DNA of 64,000 nt from Chitinophaga alhagiae (lineage in GTDB: Bacteria; Bacteroidota; Bacteroidia; Chitinophagales; Chitinophagaceae), in NCBI RefSeq assembly GCF_003568665.1, contig NZ_QXMH01000002.1:682001-746000 (forward strand), written 5' to 3'. The first letter of the stretch is position 1. Every line of letters begins with the position of its first letter. Positions 49,294 through 57,398 of this stretch are shown here, piece after piece. The notes beneath the pieces were generated by a model. The model was given only the letters and a program-made list of their open reading frames with translations, had not been told where the DNA came from and did not search any database. A program made the translations under genes and the position numbers.

Positions 49294-50737
49294 CCGGGTG
49301 CCGCAGGGATGCGGCCGCAATGCTTACAAACGCTTCTTTCCCCGCCCCGCAAATGTAACAATCATAGGTATCAGGCAATGCCGCAAAAGGGGTGCCTTCT
49401 TCAATGTGGCGCAAAGGGTCTCCGGCGGTTTCGTCATATACGGTGAAACAATGCGGGCACTGATGCAGCGGCTTCTCCGCTGCCGTGGCGGGCGGCAGTT
49501 GTTGTTGCGTGTATTGCTGCCATACCGGCTGCTCGCTGCCTTTTTCGTAATAATGTTTGCAGAGCGAAACAATGTAGGGCCCCAGGTGCTCTTTCAATAC
49601 ATTGCTCCGGTACACCGTTAACCCGGCCGCGTTGGGATTGAAATCAGCCTTGTACAATATCTCGAACCGCTGCATGTATTTCAGCCGCGTAGGGTACTTG
49701 TCTTCCTGCTTGCGTACCAGTATGGAGCCAAAGTGGCCGCCCGCGGCATGCAGGCGTATGCTGAAGCAAAGGCCGTAGGTGCGCACGTCTGCCGTGTCGA
49801 AGTGGCGGATGATGTGCCTTTTCAGGATGAGGCTGTCTTCACAATTGTCTGCCACCTGCCAGTTCAGCTCGTTGGCGGCATGCCTTACGTTGATGTTGTA
49901 TTTGCCGAGCACATAATCCCACAGCTTGCGGTGCGCGGGCTCTATGTTTTTGATGATCACAGATTTCCAGGGGGTGGCGTACAACTGGCCAATACCTGTT
50001 TCGAGGCATACCGCGCAGAGATCTTCCAGGAAATGAAGGGGGAAGAACTCGTTGCGCCGGTAAATGCCGAGCCAGTAGTTATGGCCCTGCCGGTTAAAAC
50101 CTTCATAATACGGCAGGTGGAAAGCCGGCAGTTCCAGCGCCTTGTCAAGCGGCCGGGAAATGCTTTCCGGCGGGCGCTGTGCAATGGCTTCCGGTGTTTC
50201 TGCGGCCAGCCGTGTTTCCAGCTCGCGGCTGAGTGCGGCAATGCTGTTGGTATACACCAGCGCGGGCCAGCAGAAGGTATGTTCTTCACCGGGGCGCCGT
50301 ATGTAGAGGTACCAGTAATTGAGGTATGGGGAAGATATCCAGTTGAGGTGGCCGGTGAAAAAGGGACTGAATGTTTGCTGGCTGTCACAGATATTGATCT
50401 TGAGCGAAGGCGGGTAATTGAAGAGGTCGAAAATATCTTTATAGATGCCTTCGGTCACCCAGCCGTCTCCCGTAAAAATGTCTGCGCCGGGGTAGGAGCT
50501 GGTGATGTTGGGATGCTGGCGGGAGGCCGTATGCCAGGTGATGCCGGCCGCTTCGCAGGCGGCGGTGAATGATCGCAGCTGCGCCTGCGCTACTTCCAGG
50601 AACAGCTCCTGCCGCAGCCCGAAGCGCAGCTCTTTCACTTTTGCTTCGCCTGCTATGCGCAGCAGTTGCTGCAGGTACCCCGGGGAAATAATGCCGCCCC
50701 TGAAGTTAATGCGGATGAGTTGTGATTGCCGGGCCAT
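49286..50737 (-). CDS. Siroheme-reductase-like protein without cofactor cysteines, fused to rubredoxin
   Basis: A 483-residue protein, last gene of the nitrate operon, overlapping the nitrate reductase gene by 32 bases. Residues 1-400 follow the layout of nitrite/sulfite reductases: a first half-domain (RINFRGGIISPGYLQQLLRI, LRFGLRQELFLEV, HPNITSSYPGADIF) and a second half-domain starting QLYATPWKSVIIKNIEPAH, as in CobG-type proteins. The C-x5-C and C-x3-C ligands for siroheme-[4Fe-4S] are missing; only isolated cysteines occur. Residues 425-475 are a rubredoxin (Cys427-x2-Cys430, Cys460-x2-Cys463-Gly). It probably carries electrons to the nitrate or nitrite reductase. The role is inferred. 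Confidence 0.72.
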   Translation of the reverse strand: MARQSQLIRINFRGGIISPGYLQQLLRIAGEAKVKELRFGLRQELFLEVAQAQLRSFTAACEAAGITWHTASRQHPNITSSYPGADIFTGDGWVTEGIYKDIFDLFNYPPSLKINICDSQQTFSPFFTGHLNWISSPYLNYWYLYIRRPGEEHTFCWPALVYTNSIAALSRELETRLAAETPEAIAQRPPESISRPLDKALELPAFHLPYYEGFNRQGHNYWLGIYRRNEFFPLHFLEDLCAVCLETGIGQLYATPWKSVIIKNIEPAHRKLWDYVLGKYNINVRHAANELNWQVADNCEDSLILKRHIIRHFDTADVRTYGLCFSIRLHAAGGHFGSILVRKQEDKYPTRLKYMQRFEILYKADFNPNAAGLTVYRSNVLKEHLGPYIVSLCKHYYEKGSEQPVWQQYTQQQLPPATAAEKPLHQCPHCFTVYDETAGDPLRHIEEGTPFAALPDTYDCYICGAGKEAFVSIAAASLRHPAT

Positions 50738-53700
50738 GAGTACGCATTTGTGTTTTGATTTTCGGTTTGCAGGCGTTCAGGAGGTTTTGCACCTCCGGGC
50801 GGCAGCTGCCGCAGCCAAGACCAGCGCCGGAAGCGCGGCACAGCCCTTCGAGCGTGGTATGCCCTTCCCTGATCTTTTCCTGTAAGTTGCCTTCTCCCAC
50901 ATTGCCGCAGGAGCAGACCAGTTTGCCCAGCACCGCCGCTCCCTTTCCGCCGGAGCGCAGCAACTGCAGCCGCTTTTCAGACAGCTCCGTTTTCTGGCGG
51001 ATGAGGTCGCAGAACTCCATGAACTCTGATTTGTCCCCGATGAGGATGGCGCCCACCAGCCTGTCTTGGTGAATGATACATTTTTTATAGTACCGGTGTG
51101 TTTTGTCAATGAACACCACTTCTTCGTACGCCGGGTCTGGCGGGGTTTCTACCATGCCCATGGAACAAAGTTCCATGCCCTGCATTTTGAGGATGTTCAT
51201 CAGCAGGGAGCCTTCGTAGTACCCGGAAATGTCTCCGCCCAGGTGCCGCGCCACTACGCCTGCCTGCTGCTCTGCCGCGGCCGTGATGCCGTACAGCATG
51301 TTGTTGCAGGAGGCAATTTCGCCGATGGCGTAGATGGAGGGGTCGCTGGTCTGAAGGTATTCGTTCACCACCACCCCGCGGTTGCACGCCAGTTGCGCGG
51401 CCTGTGCCAGCTCTATGTTCGGCACTGTGCCGATAGACATTACAACGGCCTGGCAGGCAATGCTGCGGCCGCTTTTCAGGCGTATGCCTTCCACCTTCCG
51501 GGCTCCCGCAAACTGTTCTATTTCATCATTAAAAAAAATATCGATACCCCTGTCTTTCAGCTCCTCATGCAGCAGTTGCGCGCCCAGTGCGTCCAGTTGC
51601 CGGTCCATCAGGCGGGAGGTACGTTGTATCACCGCTACTTCCATGTTCATTTCGCGGAGGGAGGCGGCCAGTTCAATACCCAGCAGGCCGCCGCCGGCAA
51701 TCACGATCTTTCCGCCGCCGGGGTGGATGTGCCGGAGAAAGGCATCGGCGTCCATCCTGCTGCGCATGGTGAAAATGCCCTCCAGGGGCGGCGTGTCCCG
51801 CAACCTGGCTGCGCGGCTGCCGGTAGCCAGTATCAGTATGTCATAATGATGGGTGTTGCCTTTGCTGTCTGTAAGCAGGCGTTGTTCACGGTCTATTTTT
51901 TCAACGCTGAGGCCGCGGTGCAGGGTGATATTGAAACCCGTTTCTTCCGGTGTGGTCATCTTCACCAGCTGCGCCCATTGTTTGGTACCGCTGATGTAGT
52001 CTGGCAGCATTACGCGGTTGTAGAACGGCAGGTCTTCCTTGCTGAACACCGTGATCTCGTCCCGCTGGTTGAGGGCGCGGTATGCCTTTACAAAACCGTA
52101 GGCGCCCGCGCCTGCTCCTATGATCGCTATTTTTTGTACCGGTTTTTCATACCGTGCCACTTCTACGGCGGTATATTTCAGGTCAGGTTGTTTGGATATG
52201 GCGTCTACCAGGTTGTTTGTAAGGTTGTTGGCCCTGTTCAGGTCATTGTTGAGTATTTTGCCCCAGTGCATGGGGAGGAACACTACGCCCGGCTTGATGG
52301 TATTGCACAGCTTCGCTTTTACGCGCACCATGCCGTTGCCGCTATGCACGTCCACTATATCATTTTCCTGTATGCTGCGGGCAAGCGCATCCGTTGGGTG
52401 TATCTCCAGGAAAGCGCTGTCTATATGTTGCCGGAGCTTGCTCACCTTGCCGGTTTTGCTCATGGTATGCCACTGGTCACGGATGCGGCCGGTGGTGAGA
52501 ATGAGGGGGTAGCGCTGGTCAGGCGGCGTGGACCGGTTTTCGTCCCCGAAGCTGTGTATCACCGCTTTGCGGTGCGGGGTATAAAAATGATGGTCTGTAA
52601 ACAGGCGCGGCGTGCCATGGCCTGCGGCGCCCTGCGGGTAGGGCCATTGCACGCTGCGTTGCCGGCGTAATACATCGTAATTGAGGCCGGTAATGTCTAT
52701 GTTGGTGCCGGCCGTTAGCCTGCTGTGCTCGGCGTATATCTCTGAAACATGCCCGTAGTCAAAACCATGGTATCCCATTTTTTGGGCAAAGCGGCAGATG
52801 ATCTCCGCGTCTGGCAACGCTTCTCCCGGGGCGTCCGTGATGCGGGCAAGGTAGCTGATGCGGCGCTCCGCGTTGGTCATGGTGCCTTCTTTTTCCGCCC
52901 ATGCGGCGGCGGGTAATACCACGTCTGCAAAGCGGAGCGTTTCCGGCTTGCCGGATATTTCCTGCACCACCACAAAGGCGGCCTTTTGCAGTGCCGCTTC
53001 CATAAAGCGCGCGTCCGGCAGGCTCACCAGCGGGTTGGAACACATGATCCAGATGGCTTTGAGCTGACCGCTGTGCAGGGCCTCAAACATTTGCGTGGCG
53101 GTGAGGCCGGGTTTGGGGGACAGTGTGGCGCCGCCCCAGAACGCCTCTACTTCTTTACGGTGTTGCGGATTGTCCAGCACACGGTGGGCCGGCAGCAGAT
53201 TGGCCAGCCCGCCCACTTCGCGGCCGCCCATGGCATTGGGCTGCCCGGTGAGGGAAAAAGGCCCGCTGCCGGGTTTGCCGATGTGGCCGGTGATGAGGTG
53301 GAGGTTGATGAGGCTGAGGTTTTTGTGTACGCCCACCACGCTCTGGTTCAGCCCCATGGTCCACATGGTCATAAAACCTTTGGCGTCCGCAATGCAGCCT
53401 GCCGCGCGGTACAGGTCTTCTTCCGCAATGCCGCAAATGGCCGCGGCCTCTTCAATGCTGCGCTGCATCACCGCTTCGCGGTAGGCGTTGAAGCCCTCGG
53501 TATGTTGTGTAATAAAAGCGTTGTCCGTTCTTTCTTTTTCTATCAGTATGCGGCCAACGGCGTGGTGCAGTACAATGTCCGTGCCCGGGTTCAGTTGCAG
53601 GTGTACGTCCGCTATGGCGCAGCTCTGTGTAATGCGCGGGTCGCTCATAATGATCTTCATGCGGGGATTGGCCGTGCGCGCGGCTTCTATTCTCCGCCAT

Positions 53701-54245
53701 AAAATAGGATGGCACCAGGCGGGGTTGGCGCCGGCTACCCAGATGCAGTCTGCCTGTTCAATGTCTTCATAACTGCCGGGCACCGCATCTTCCCCCAATG
53801 CCATTTTATAGGCGGCCACGGCGCTGCTCATGCAGAGGCGGGAGTTGGTGTCTATATTGTTGCTGCCAATAAAACCCTTTATCAGTTTGTTGACCACGTA
53901 ATATTCTTCCGTGAGGCACTGGCCGGAGGCATAGAAGGCCACGGCGTCCGGCCCGTGGCGGCGGATGATCTGGGTGAACACGGCGGCCGTTCTTTCCAGC
54001 GCCTGCTCCCACGAAACGCGTTGGCGCGGCATGGCGCGGCTGTAACGCATCTCCGGGTACAGCAGCCTGTCTGACGTGTCCATTACGGTGTAATGCAGGT
54101 TCATGCCTTTGGAGCACAGCATGCCCTTGTTCACCGGGTGGTCTTTATCTCCTTCTACCGTCAGCTTTCCCAACCTGTCTTTCCGCACAATGATGCCGCA
54201 GCCAACACCGCAGTAGCAACAGGTTGTTTTAAATGAGTCCGGCAT
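50706..54245 (-). CDS. nasA: Fused assimilatory nitrate reductase: Mo-bisMGD domain, NirB-like flavoprotein, BFD [2Fe-2S] domain
   Basis: A 1179-residue single chain. Residues 1-695 are a NasA-type catalytic subunit: [4Fe-4S] ligands Cys9, Cys12, Cys16 and Cys44, the probable Mo-binding Cys138 in NSRLCMSSAV, and LTTGRIRDQWHTMSKTGK near the C-terminus. Residues 704-1090 are a NADH-dependent flavoprotein (IAIIGAGAGAYG, then IVIAGGGLLGIELA). Residues 1108-1157 are a BFD-like [2Fe-2S] domain (Cys1111, Cys1113, Cys1145, Cys1148). Separate proteins in Klebsiella and Bacillus are combined here, so electrons can pass from NAD(P)H to Mo within one polypeptide. No signal peptide: cytoplasmic, assimilatory. 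Confidence 0.9.
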   Translation of the reverse strand: MPDSFKTTCCYCGVGCGIIVRKDRLGKLTVEGDKDHPVNKGMLCSKGMNLHYTVMDTSDRLLYPEMRYSRAMPRQRVSWEQALERTAAVFTQIIRRHGPDAVAFYASGQCLTEEYYVVNKLIKGFIGSNNIDTNSRLCMSSAVAAYKMALGEDAVPGSYEDIEQADCIWVAGANPAWCHPILWRRIEAARTANPRMKIIMSDPRITQSCAIADVHLQLNPGTDIVLHHAVGRILIEKERTDNAFITQHTEGFNAYREAVMQRSIEEAAAICGIAEEDLYRAAGCIADAKGFMTMWTMGLNQSVVGVHKNLSLINLHLITGHIGKPGSGPFSLTGQPNAMGGREVGGLANLLPAHRVLDNPQHRKEVEAFWGGATLSPKPGLTATQMFEALHSGQLKAIWIMCSNPLVSLPDARFMEAALQKAAFVVVQEISGKPETLRFADVVLPAAAWAEKEGTMTNAERRISYLARITDAPGEALPDAEIICRFAQKMGYHGFDYGHVSEIYAEHSRLTAGTNIDITGLNYDVLRRQRSVQWPYPQGAAGHGTPRLFTDHHFYTPHRKAVIHSFGDENRSTPPDQRYPLILTTGRIRDQWHTMSKTGKVSKLRQHIDSAFLEIHPTDALARSIQENDIVDVHSGNGMVRVKAKLCNTIKPGVVFLPMHWGKILNNDLNRANNLTNNLVDAISKQPDLKYTAVEVARYEKPVQKIAIIGAGAGAYGFVKAYRALNQRDEITVFSKEDLPFYNRVMLPDYISGTKQWAQLVKMTTPEETGFNITLHRGLSVEKIDREQRLLTDSKGNTHHYDILILATGSRAARLRDTPPLEGIFTMRSRMDADAFLRHIHPGGGKIVIAGGGLLGIELAASLREMNMEVAVIQRTSRLMDRQLDALGAQLLHEELKDRGIDIFFNDEIEQFAGARKVEGIRLKSGRSIACQAVVMSIGTVPNIELAQAAQLACNRGVVVNEYLQTSDPSIYAIGEIASCNNMLYGITAAAEQQAGVVARHLGGDISGYYEGSLLMNILKMQGMELCSMGMVETPPDPAYEEVVFIDKTHRYYKKCIIHQDRLVGAILIGDKSEFMEFCDLIRQKTELSEKRLQLLRSGGKGAAVLGKLVCSCGNVGEGNLQEKIREGHTTLEGLCRASGAGLGCGSCRPEVQNLLNACKPKIKTQMRTHGPAITTHPH

Positions 54246-54339
54246 GATGTGTTATTTATTTTTTCTGTCAGCGAAACGGTTGTTATGCACCCGTACCCTG
54301 GCGGTTTTCTGTTGTTCCGGCAGGGATGCGGGTTGTTTG

Positions 54340-55647
54340 CTATTTCTTTTCCGTCACAAACACCGGTTGCGGCTGTGCTGCCGGCGCCCTGCCGGGTTGT
54401 TTGCCAAAACGGGTGAGCAATACCAGTATACCGGTGCCGATCACCGCGTAGCCAATGTACGTGAAGGCCTGCTCGTAGCTGATGTTTTCCGACTTGAACA
54501 GGAAACCGAACAGCATGCCGCCCAGGTTGCCGCCCGCGCCTACAATGCCGCTAACGAGGCCTACGTTCTTTTCATTGACGAACGGCACTATGCCGTACGT
54601 GGCGCCGTTGGCCATTTTGAGGAACAGCGCAAAACCCAGCATGGCAATGATGGCCAGGGTGAGCGATGCGGCTTGCGCAAAGAGCAGCAGCCCGCCGCCT
54701 TCCGCCAGCAGCACAAAAGCCAGCAGGGTGCCCTTTCCCTTCATGCCCTGTTTTTCGCCCACTTTGTCTGACACAAAGCCGCCCAATGCACGGGCAAAAA
54801 TGTTCATCAGCCCGAAAATACCGGCCCAGAAGCCGGCGCTGGCCTGCGAAAGCCCGAAGGTGTCCACAAAATGAAGAGAGGCTACGTTGTCAAAAGTGAT
54901 CTCCATGCCAAAGCACATGGCGTAGGCCAATGTGAGCGCCCAGATGCGCCAGTCCGCCAGTACCGTCCAGTCTGTTTTTGTTTTTACGGCGTTGCGGTTT
55001 ACTTCGCTGTAGTTGCCGTCTGGCGTGTCTTTGGTATACCGTGCATAGAGAAAGGCCACGCCCAGCATCATGCAGCCAGGTAATATCATGGCCAGCCGCC
55101 AGGCTTCGTGGCCGGTATAGCCGAAACCTACAATAGCGGCAAATATCAGGGGCATTACCATGTTGGTTACGCCGCCGCCCAGGTTGCCCCAGCCGCCGGC
55201 CACCGCGTTGGCAGTGCCTTTGATGCGGGGCGCGAACATGATGGAAGTATGGAACTGGGTGATCACAAAAGATGCGCCTATTACGCTGATGGCTAAACGG
55301 AACAGCAGAAAAGTGGCATAATCATTTGCCAGCCCTACCAGGAACACGGGAATGGAGCCAAACAGCAGCAGGCGCACGGCGGTTTTGCGCGGGCCCCAGG
55401 TATCGCAGAGGCGGCCTATGATAAGGCGGGCAATGATGGTACCGGATACGGACACGATGATGATATTGCCTACTTGTGATTTGGTCAGCCCCAGGTCTTC
55501 ACGGATGGTAGGCATCAGCGGGGCCAGGCCGAACCAGCCGAAGAAACACACAAAGAACATCAGCCAGGTGATGTGGAACGTGCGCATCTGCACGGTTTTC
55601 AGGCTGAAGAGGGCAATTTTTTCAAGCGGTTTATTTTGAAAGGTCAT
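54340..55647 (-). CDS. narK: NarK-family nitrate/nitrite transporter
   Basis: A 435-residue major-facilitator protein with 12 predicted helices. Nitrate-family motifs: FGWFGLAPLMPTIREDLGL in helix 1, GRLCDTWGPRKTAVRLLL between helices 2 and 3, and the two nitrate signatures GWGNLGGGVTNMVMPLIF (helix 5) and GIVGAGGNLGGMLFGF (helix 11). Inner membrane; imports nitrate. It sits between the porin and the nitrate reductase gene in the same operon (12 and 94 bases away). Confidence 0.91.
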   Translation of the reverse strand: MTFQNKPLEKIALFSLKTVQMRTFHITWLMFFVCFFGWFGLAPLMPTIREDLGLTKSQVGNIIIVSVSGTIIARLIIGRLCDTWGPRKTAVRLLLFGSIPVFLVGLANDYATFLLFRLAISVIGASFVITQFHTSIMFAPRIKGTANAVAGGWGNLGGGVTNMVMPLIFAAIVGFGYTGHEAWRLAMILPGCMMLGVAFLYARYTKDTPDGNYSEVNRNAVKTKTDWTVLADWRIWALTLAYAMCFGMEITFDNVASLHFVDTFGLSQASAGFWAGIFGLMNIFARALGGFVSDKVGEKQGMKGKGTLLAFVLLAEGGGLLLFAQAASLTLAIIAMLGFALFLKMANGATYGIVPFVNEKNVGLVSGIVGAGGNLGGMLFGFLFKSENISYEQAFTYIGYAVIGTGILVLLTRFGKQPGRAPAAQPQPVFVTEKK

Positions 55648-55659
55648 GTTGCAATGTTT

Positions 55660-56928
55660 TTATCTGGAGAAAAGTTCCGGTTTGATGTTGAGGGAGAGCC
55701 ACGCCCAATGGTGGCTGTTTTGGGCATCCGCCACGTTTTTAGCGGCGGCCAGGTGGCTGGTGCTGCGGAAGTGGCTGTAACCGCCTTCCACCGCCACAAA
55801 CTTTGACAACTGGCAGGTGGCGGAAACGTCTGCTTCCATGCCGAAGTTGTAGGAGGCGGCACTGAAAAACTGGTGTACGTCCACGCCTATCATCCATTTG
55901 GAGGAGGGCTTATATTGGCCACGGAGGTAGTAGTCCTGCAAACCTTTGTTCCCGAAACCGCTGGCTACATAGAAATAGTCCATAGCGCCCCAGAACTTGT
56001 GCGGCGTGCCGTACAGCGGGTCAAAGGCATTGCCGGCGTTGCCGCCGGTGGTATAGTCAATACCGGCTTCGGCGCTGAAACGGTCATGGAAGGGATGGCG
56101 GTAGGCGGCAGACAGCAGGGCGGCGCCGAGGCTTTCTCCCAGCGGCGTATGACCAAACTGGTAATACGCGGCCAGCGTCAGTCTTTTTTTCCAGGTGTAG
56201 AAAAGGCCGGTGGTCATGCGGTTGTGAGCGGAGGGTTGCCATTGTTTGGCGCCTGTGCTGTCTGTGGTGTATCTTGAGAATTGGTCTGCGAGGAAGAGGA
56301 AAGAAAGGCCCATCTTCTGTACGTACAAAAACTCCATGCTCTTGTACTGCTGCCCGCCGTTGGTGTTGGCGGGGTAGTTGCCGGGCGGCGTTGGGTTGTA
56401 CACGGTGCCGGCGGCATTTTCCTTATTCTGGTTGAAAGCGCCGCCCAGGTGCATCACCCAGCCGCTGTGCCTGAACTTCAATAGCGCCGCATCGTGCCGG
56501 CGGCCCTGCTGCAGCCAGTCCAGGTTGCCCAGCAACCGGCTGTCATCATACACCAGCTCCTGCCGGCCTATTTTCAATTGCAGGCTGTCTGCCAGGTTCA
56601 CTTCGGCCCAGGCCTCATGCAGCATAAAGCCGTTGTTGTCCGCGGTGGTGGTGCGGTGAATGGTAGACGCATCCTGCCCCCATACCCGCACGTCCTGTAG
56701 GGCAAGGCCCAGCTTCAGGCTGGGTATGGCGTAGGCGGCGGAAAGGCGGCTGCGCTGGGAGGTGAATACGGCGGGTTTTGCGCCGGCGGGGAGCGGGCCG
56801 CCCTGGCCATCGCGCAGTTCTGTACGGGTGCGGAGCTGCGCGGAGAGGGAGAACTGGGCTTTAACGTTCTGCCAGCAAAGGGCGCTGAAGAAAATGGAAG
56901 ATGCCCCGGAAAGGAACCATTTTTTCAT
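55660..56928 (-). CDS. Alginate-export-family outer-membrane porin of the nitrate operon
   Basis: About 422 residues from the ATG giving MKKWFLSGASSIFFSALCWQNVKAQ, a signal peptide. The rest is beta-barrel: SLSAQLRTRTELRDGQGGPL, QRSRLSAAYAIPSLKLGLALQDVRVWGQD, WAEVNLADSLQLKIGRQELVYDDSRLLGNLDW, ending WAWLSLNIKPELFSR. It resembles alginate-export (AlgE-like) barrels. Placement between nirD and narK makes it the likely outer-membrane entry for nitrate or nitrite. Substrate is inferred from context. Confidence 0.76.
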   Translation of the reverse strand: MKKWFLSGASSIFFSALCWQNVKAQFSLSAQLRTRTELRDGQGGPLPAGAKPAVFTSQRSRLSAAYAIPSLKLGLALQDVRVWGQDASTIHRTTTADNNGFMLHEAWAEVNLADSLQLKIGRQELVYDDSRLLGNLDWLQQGRRHDAALLKFRHSGWVMHLGGAFNQNKENAAGTVYNPTPPGNYPANTNGGQQYKSMEFLYVQKMGLSFLFLADQFSRYTTDSTGAKQWQPSAHNRMTTGLFYTWKKRLTLAAYYQFGHTPLGESLGAALLSAAYRHPFHDRFSAEAGIDYTTGGNAGNAFDPLYGTPHKFWGAMDYFYVASGFGNKGLQDYYLRGQYKPSSKWMIGVDVHQFFSAASYNFGMEADVSATCQLSKFVAVEGGYSHFRSTSHLAAAKNVADAQNSHHWAWLSLNIKPELFSR

Positions 56929-56958
56929 GTAAATTTGGTAAATTTTAAATGAGCCAAT

Positions 56959-57016
56959 CATATTAAAATCCAGAAGCCCGGTTAGTCTGCCAACTGCCGG
57001 GTTTCGTTTTAATATG
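56959..57016 (-). promoter_or_regulatory. Large stem-loop between nirD and the porin gene
   Basis: CATATTAAAA (56959-56968) pairs perfectly with TTTTAATATG (57007-57016). Inside, CCCGG (56977) pairs with CCGGG (56997). It overlaps the nirD stop codon. Within an operon such a structure may set 3' stability or partial termination so that nirBD and the downstream genes are made in different amounts. Confidence 0.5.
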
Positions 57017-57371
57017 CATTACTAACGCCAATGTACACACGGTCATCTTCCAGCCTTACCGGGTAAGTGGTCAGCGAACATTCATGCTCATCATTCAGGC
57101 AACGCCCGTCTGCCAGCGAAAAGGTCTTTTTATGAAAGGGACAGGCCACTTTCGGCTCTCCCTGCTGCGTACCGGTGAGCCCGCGGCTCAGCGCCATCTG
57201 GCGGCGGTGCGGACAAAGGTTCTGTGTGGCGTACCAGCGGTTGGTACGGGTGAAGTGGAACAGGGCTATCTGTTCGTCTTTATACTTCACGCAAACGCCT
57301 CCGTTGGGCGGAACGTCTGTTGTTTTGCAGGCAAAGAACCAGGTGATGTCTGTTGTGGTAATGGCTGACAT
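57009..57371 (-). CDS. nirD: Nitrite reductase (NADH) small subunit
   Basis: About 120 residues from the ATG giving MSAITTTDITWFFACKT. Rieske-like fold: NLCPHRRQMALSRGLTG and VACPFHKKTFSLADGRCLNDE provide CxH and CxxH pairs, so this copy keeps residues able to bind a [2Fe-2S] cluster. It partners NirB, whose gene ends 27 bases upstream. Cytoplasmic. Confidence 0.92.
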   Translation of the reverse strand: MSAITTTDITWFFACKTTDVPPNGGVCVKYKDEQIALFHFTRTNRWYATQNLCPHRRQMALSRGLTGTQQGEPKVACPFHKKTFSLADGRCLNDEHECSLTTYPVRLEDDRVYIGVSNAY

Positions 57372-57398
57372 AATTAACAAAGGTTTGGTAAGCAATAT

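Noticed and set aside
51066..52670. A 534-codon frame antisense to the nitrate reductase gene
   Set aside because: The protein is a shadow of high-GC codon usage with no recognisable family; the minus-strand frame has complete motifs.
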